Assembly: GCA_029246505.1 (NCBI GenBank)
Contig: JAQWNC010000010.1
Location: 55,227-119,226, forward strand
DNA: 64,000 nucleotides
DNA from: Arenicellaceae bacterium
Lineage (GTDB): Bacteria; Pseudomonadota; Gammaproteobacteria; Arenicellales; Arenicellaceae
Reading direction: 5' to 3'
The notes under the pieces were generated by a model. The model was not told the origin of the DNA and did not search any database. It saw only the letters and a program-made list of their open reading frames with translations. The position numbers and the translations under genes are program-made. Of this stretch, positions 61,471-64,000 are shown in pieces (position 1 is the first letter of the stretch; each line of letters starts with the position of its first letter).

Positions 61471-62337
61471 CTAGTGCGTCATTGAATAAATAATGTAGTT
61501 AACCGCAAACCGATAAGCCATAGCCGTCATTTGCGCAGGATAATAAGGGTCAGCTGCATGCTCCCACGCATCACCCATATCCATATTAAAATTGATGGCA
61601 ACTATTAACCGATCCGCGTCATCATATATGCCGCGCCAATGCGGCACGGAGCCACGCGGGATCCCATTTACCCCGGGGATTTGAGTACTCTTGTCGACAT
61701 CGAATACGACATGCATCACCGGGTCATCCTCGTCGATCTCAACGATGGGTCGATCAGGAAAGACTCGCTGCATGGATTGAACAAAAGTTTGCCACTCAAA
61801 ATCGCCCCAAAAATCATCAACCAAAAGGAAACCGCCTCGGTCTAGATATTCCCTCAGTTTAGCCGCCTCTTCAGCGCTTAAAGACCATTGCCCAACCTCT
61901 GCTGCATAAAGCCAGGGGTAGTCGAAAATTCGATCGCCCGCTAGGGAGATCAGTCGGCCGCCCTGTCCATAATAGTCGACCAGTTCTCCCTCTACATTTG
62001 TCATTCTGTTGACGCCATCCATAAGGTGGTATTCGGCATCTGGGTAATCAGTCATCCATGCACCGGCGCGTCTACCGCGGCGACTATATGGTGAATTTGA
62101 ATACATTAATCGCGCGAAATGAAATTCAGCCGTGGGTGGGCCGTCAAGGCGAGAATCTAGTGCTTGAGCGCTAACCAAACTCGAACACAAACCCACCAAC
62201 AGGATCTGGCATGCAGCCACCGTAAAAATGGATATTACTCTTTTTCCATGATGGTTAGATAAGAGCAATATTATCCGGTGTAATCGTTTCGCTGAAAGAC
62301 GCGAATTAAAATAGATTTCGTTTGTCTCCAACCCCAT
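61471..62337 (-). CDS. DUF4159 domain protein, exported
   Basis: The protein (288 residues from ATG 62337) has a hydrophobic signal/anchor (IFTVAACQILLVGLCSSLVS) and a DUF4159 domain: FHFARLMYSNSPYSRRG, MTDYPDAEYHLMDGVNRMTN, LREYLDRGGFLLVDDFWGDF, and a C-terminal YRFAVNYIIYSMTH. DUF4159 has a glutamine-amidotransferase-like fold; its function is unknown. A longer frame to 62412 adds a Cys-rich stretch and is less likely. It stands upstream of the MDR reductase gene, beyond copy B. Confidence 0.8.
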   Translation of the reverse strand: MGLETNEIYFNSRLSAKRLHRIILLLSNHHGKRVISIFTVAACQILLVGLCSSLVSAQALDSRLDGPPTAEFHFARLMYSNSPYSRRGRRAGAWMTDYPDAEYHLMDGVNRMTNVEGELVDYYGQGGRLISLAGDRIFDYPWLYAAEVGQWSLSAEEAAKLREYLDRGGFLLVDDFWGDFEWQTFVQSMQRVFPDRPIVEIDEDDPVMHVVFDVDKSTQIPGVNGIPRGSVPHWRGIYDDADRLIVAINFNMDMGDAWEHAADPYYPAQMTAMAYRFAVNYIIYSMTH

Positions 62338-62494
62338 TCTTGTGACCCCATTCTTGATAATGAATTGTGCACGGCAAAAAGAATACACACTGCAGAAGAT
62401 TAACAAGCACAAAACAACAAGGTAAAAAGTAGATATTGACCATAGGTTTGCAAACTTTTCATCTTGCCCCTCTACGTAAGATCTTACATCTGAA

Positions 62495-63039
62495 CTAAAA
62501 AGGTTTTCTATTTATTTTTATACACCTGTCTCTTTTCTGAGGTTTACGAGCTAATAGCAAAGGTGCTGCGAAGGTACGTTGAATATACTTGGTGACTTTG
62601 GTTGATTTAGTAATATATCCACTAATGCTATGTGCGGGGATGAACTGAGGAAAAAAGGCCAAGAAAAAAAGTGTTAACTTTAAGTTCAATATATTTGTCA
62701 GAAACCCTTTTAAAGCGACCCCGAACACAGTCCCTTTGTTTTCTATTTCTCTTATTACCAGCTCGCCAGTTTCCTTCCACATGGACCAAGCCAAATACAA
62801 CTAATACGCAACACCAACGAATTTAATAACTTGAAATGCAACAGCACTCGTATGAATTATTGCTGCCAACCCTAAAATGCATGCAATCAAAGACGGTACT
62901 ATTCCAGTAGTACATCCATAGCAGAAAATATGTTAGCTCGCGCACCATTAAATAACCCCGCTGAAATCGTATAGAGAACTCCTATTCCCGGCAGCAGCAC
63001 TATAATTAACAATGTAATTAAAAATTCATTACTGACCAT
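62495..63039 (-). pseudogene. Broken LysE-family exporter gene
   Basis: From ATG 63039 the minus strand gives ITLLIIVLLPGIGVLYTISA and GLFNGARANIF, then a frameshift near TTTTCTGC. A TAG follows in place of a codon after KFVGVAY; then LYLAWSMWKETGELVIREIE and NILNLKLTLFFLAFFPQFIP, typical LysE membrane segments. The last part jumps to STKVTKYIQRTFAAP, which suggests an internal deletion of one helix. LysE/RhtB proteins export amino acids. One frameshift, one stop and the deletion make it inactive. Confidence 0.65.
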
Positions 63040-63109
63040 CGATTTCTCTAATTGATTCTAGGAATGACAGAGGAATATGCGACGCTGTGCCTCATATGCA
63101 ACTATGACA

Positions 63110-63550
63110 CTATTTATGTGCATACCCCTTTGCTTGACTGAGGGGCATCTTACTGCGAACAAACACACCGTTGCCTCTCCCAATCTCAATACCTCCAGAG
63201 TCATAAACTATTGATTCTGCAATAAACTGCGTTTTGTTCTTGTTTACAACCTTACCTGCAGCTTTAAGCTTGCCTTCTGAAACTGGTTTGGTTAAATACG
63301 TGGTAAATGAAGTAGTAAGGACAAAAAATTCTTGTTCGTAGGAGTTTGCTGCAAAAAAAGCAGCGTCGTCTAGCATTTTAAAATATACAGAACCGTGGAT
63401 AGCACCTGCTGAATGATGAAACTTTTCTGATAACTCTATTTCAATTTCAACAGCTCCTTCTGAAACCGCCATAGAAGGTTTGTATATCTCATTTATCGGT
63501 GCCGCCGCATACATGTTTTCTAATGCTTTAAAATGGGTCGGTTCATTCAT
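63110..63550 (-). CDS. PaaI-family hotdog thioesterase
   Basis: The 146-residue protein has the single hotdog fold of PaaI/YdiI-like thioesterases. It shows FHHSAGAIHGSVYFKMLDDA, with the HGG-like turn and helix, FFVLTTSFTTYLTKPVSEGK and LKAAGKVVNKNKTQFIAESI. Such enzymes hydrolyse aryl- or acyl-CoA. It is monocistronic on the minus strand between two broken genes, and is itself intact. Confidence 0.85.
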   Translation of the reverse strand: MNEPTHFKALENMYAAAPINEIYKPSMAVSEGAVEIEIELSEKFHHSAGAIHGSVYFKMLDDAAFFAANSYEQEFFVLTTSFTTYLTKPVSEGKLKAAGKVVNKNKTQFIAESIVYDSGGIEIGRGNGVFVRSKMPLSQAKGYAHK

Positions 63551-63614
63551 ATATTTAATCCTGATTATGCATAGTAGCCGAGCTTAGCAGCACGTATTCT
63601 AAGTAAGTATCCAG

Positions 63615-63851
63615 CTATAGAGATTTATTATATGTCTTTTCACTGAGTAGTTTTTGCCTTCGTCTTACGATTTTTAGAACTTCCATCATTCCCCAAATTA
63701 TTATGGTACCGCCCAATAGTTATAAACTATTTATGATGCCCGATTTGTTAAGAAGTGGATGAAAGGCATCCCCCGGGACCGCAAACTTTCCATACAACCC
63801 GAGGCAAAGGACCATCATCAATACTGTATGAAAAAGTAAATCCATCAGCAT
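63615..63851 (-). pseudogene. Small membrane protein gene interrupted by one in-frame TAA
   Basis: The minus-strand frame from ATG 63851 to TAG 63615 has 78 codons with a single TAA at codon 44. It reads MDLLFHTVLMMVLCLGLYGK, VPGDAFHPLLNKSGIINSL, TAA, then LLGGTIIIWGMMEVLKIVRR and RQKLLSEKT. Two hydrophobic helices with a positive C-terminus make a plausible small inner-membrane protein. Protein-like sequence continues past the stop, so I treat it as one disrupted gene. No family was recognised. The last 150 bp of the window show no clear feature. Confidence 0.45.
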
Positions 63852-64000
63852 TCACCCCTACTTGATGCAGTTACCGCCGTGAATCCTGGCAAAAGCCTCT
63901 GCCATTTGACTGTGATTCGAGTTTTCAACACACACGAGCCACAGGAAGATTGGAGTTGGATCTTTCACTTTGCAGCGTGCGCATACGCCTCAATAAATTA

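Overview
This window reads as the chromosome of a free-living, probably marine, gammaproteobacterium. The evidence is the gene order pyrG-kdsA-eno, the blocks pepA-holC...valS and rimP-nusA-infB-rbfA-truB...rpsO-pnp, LptF/LptG, MltF, UbiK, RsmJ, and an initiator tRNA next to rimP. GC looks moderate by eye, somewhat higher in the 16.7-19.5 kb and 49.7-53.2 kb genes. The genus cannot be fixed from sequence alone.

Layout. 1-2 kb: the N-terminal part of an NhaC-type antiporter running off the left edge, then two wrecked genes (a PDZ protein and a DUF3859-like protein). 2.1-6.1 kb: eno, kdsA, pyrG on the minus strand. 6.2-11 kb: broken RidA and GNAT genes, intact mltF and a carboxylesterase, a DUF937 gene with four in-frame stops, and an AT-rich stretch with DnaA-box-like sites. 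11-24 kb: RDD protein, lptFG, pepA-holC, a broken DUF4404-like gene, a molybdenum hydroxylase pair set between holC and valS, valS, rsmE-rsmJ. 24-31 kb: an exported M3 peptidase and a vitamin B12 uptake operon btuB-btuC-btuD-btuF under a cobalamin riboswitch. 31-36 kb: ubiK, glnK-amtB with a sigma-54 promoter, rpsO-pnp. 36.4-40 kb: a plus-strand trio (metallo-beta-lactamase/rhodanese, exported MDR dehydrogenase, aminotransferase) that separates rpsO from truB. 40-46.4 kb: truB, rbfA, infB, nusA, rimP and tRNA-fMet.

46.7-62.4 kb is an accessory region, almost all on the minus strand and dominated by exported or lipid-anchored proteins: an FAH-fold enzyme, DUF6152, an unknown secreted protein, two amidohydrolases, an M20 hydrolase, a metallo-beta-lactamase fold protein, a cytochrome c/beta-propeller, a VOC protein, a deacetylase lipoprotein, an MDR reductase and DUF4159. 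It resembles a periplasmic degradation set of unknown substrate. Three of its upstream regions share a similar sequence block. The window closes with a broken LysE gene, a hotdog thioesterase and a small membrane protein gene interrupted by one stop.

Two themes stand out. First, housekeeping genes are intact while at least eight accessory genes are inactivated, some by nonsense substitutions only, which suggests ongoing gene loss. Second, conserved operons are interrupted by metabolic cassettes on the opposite strand. No CRISPR array, prophage, transposase or rRNA was seen.
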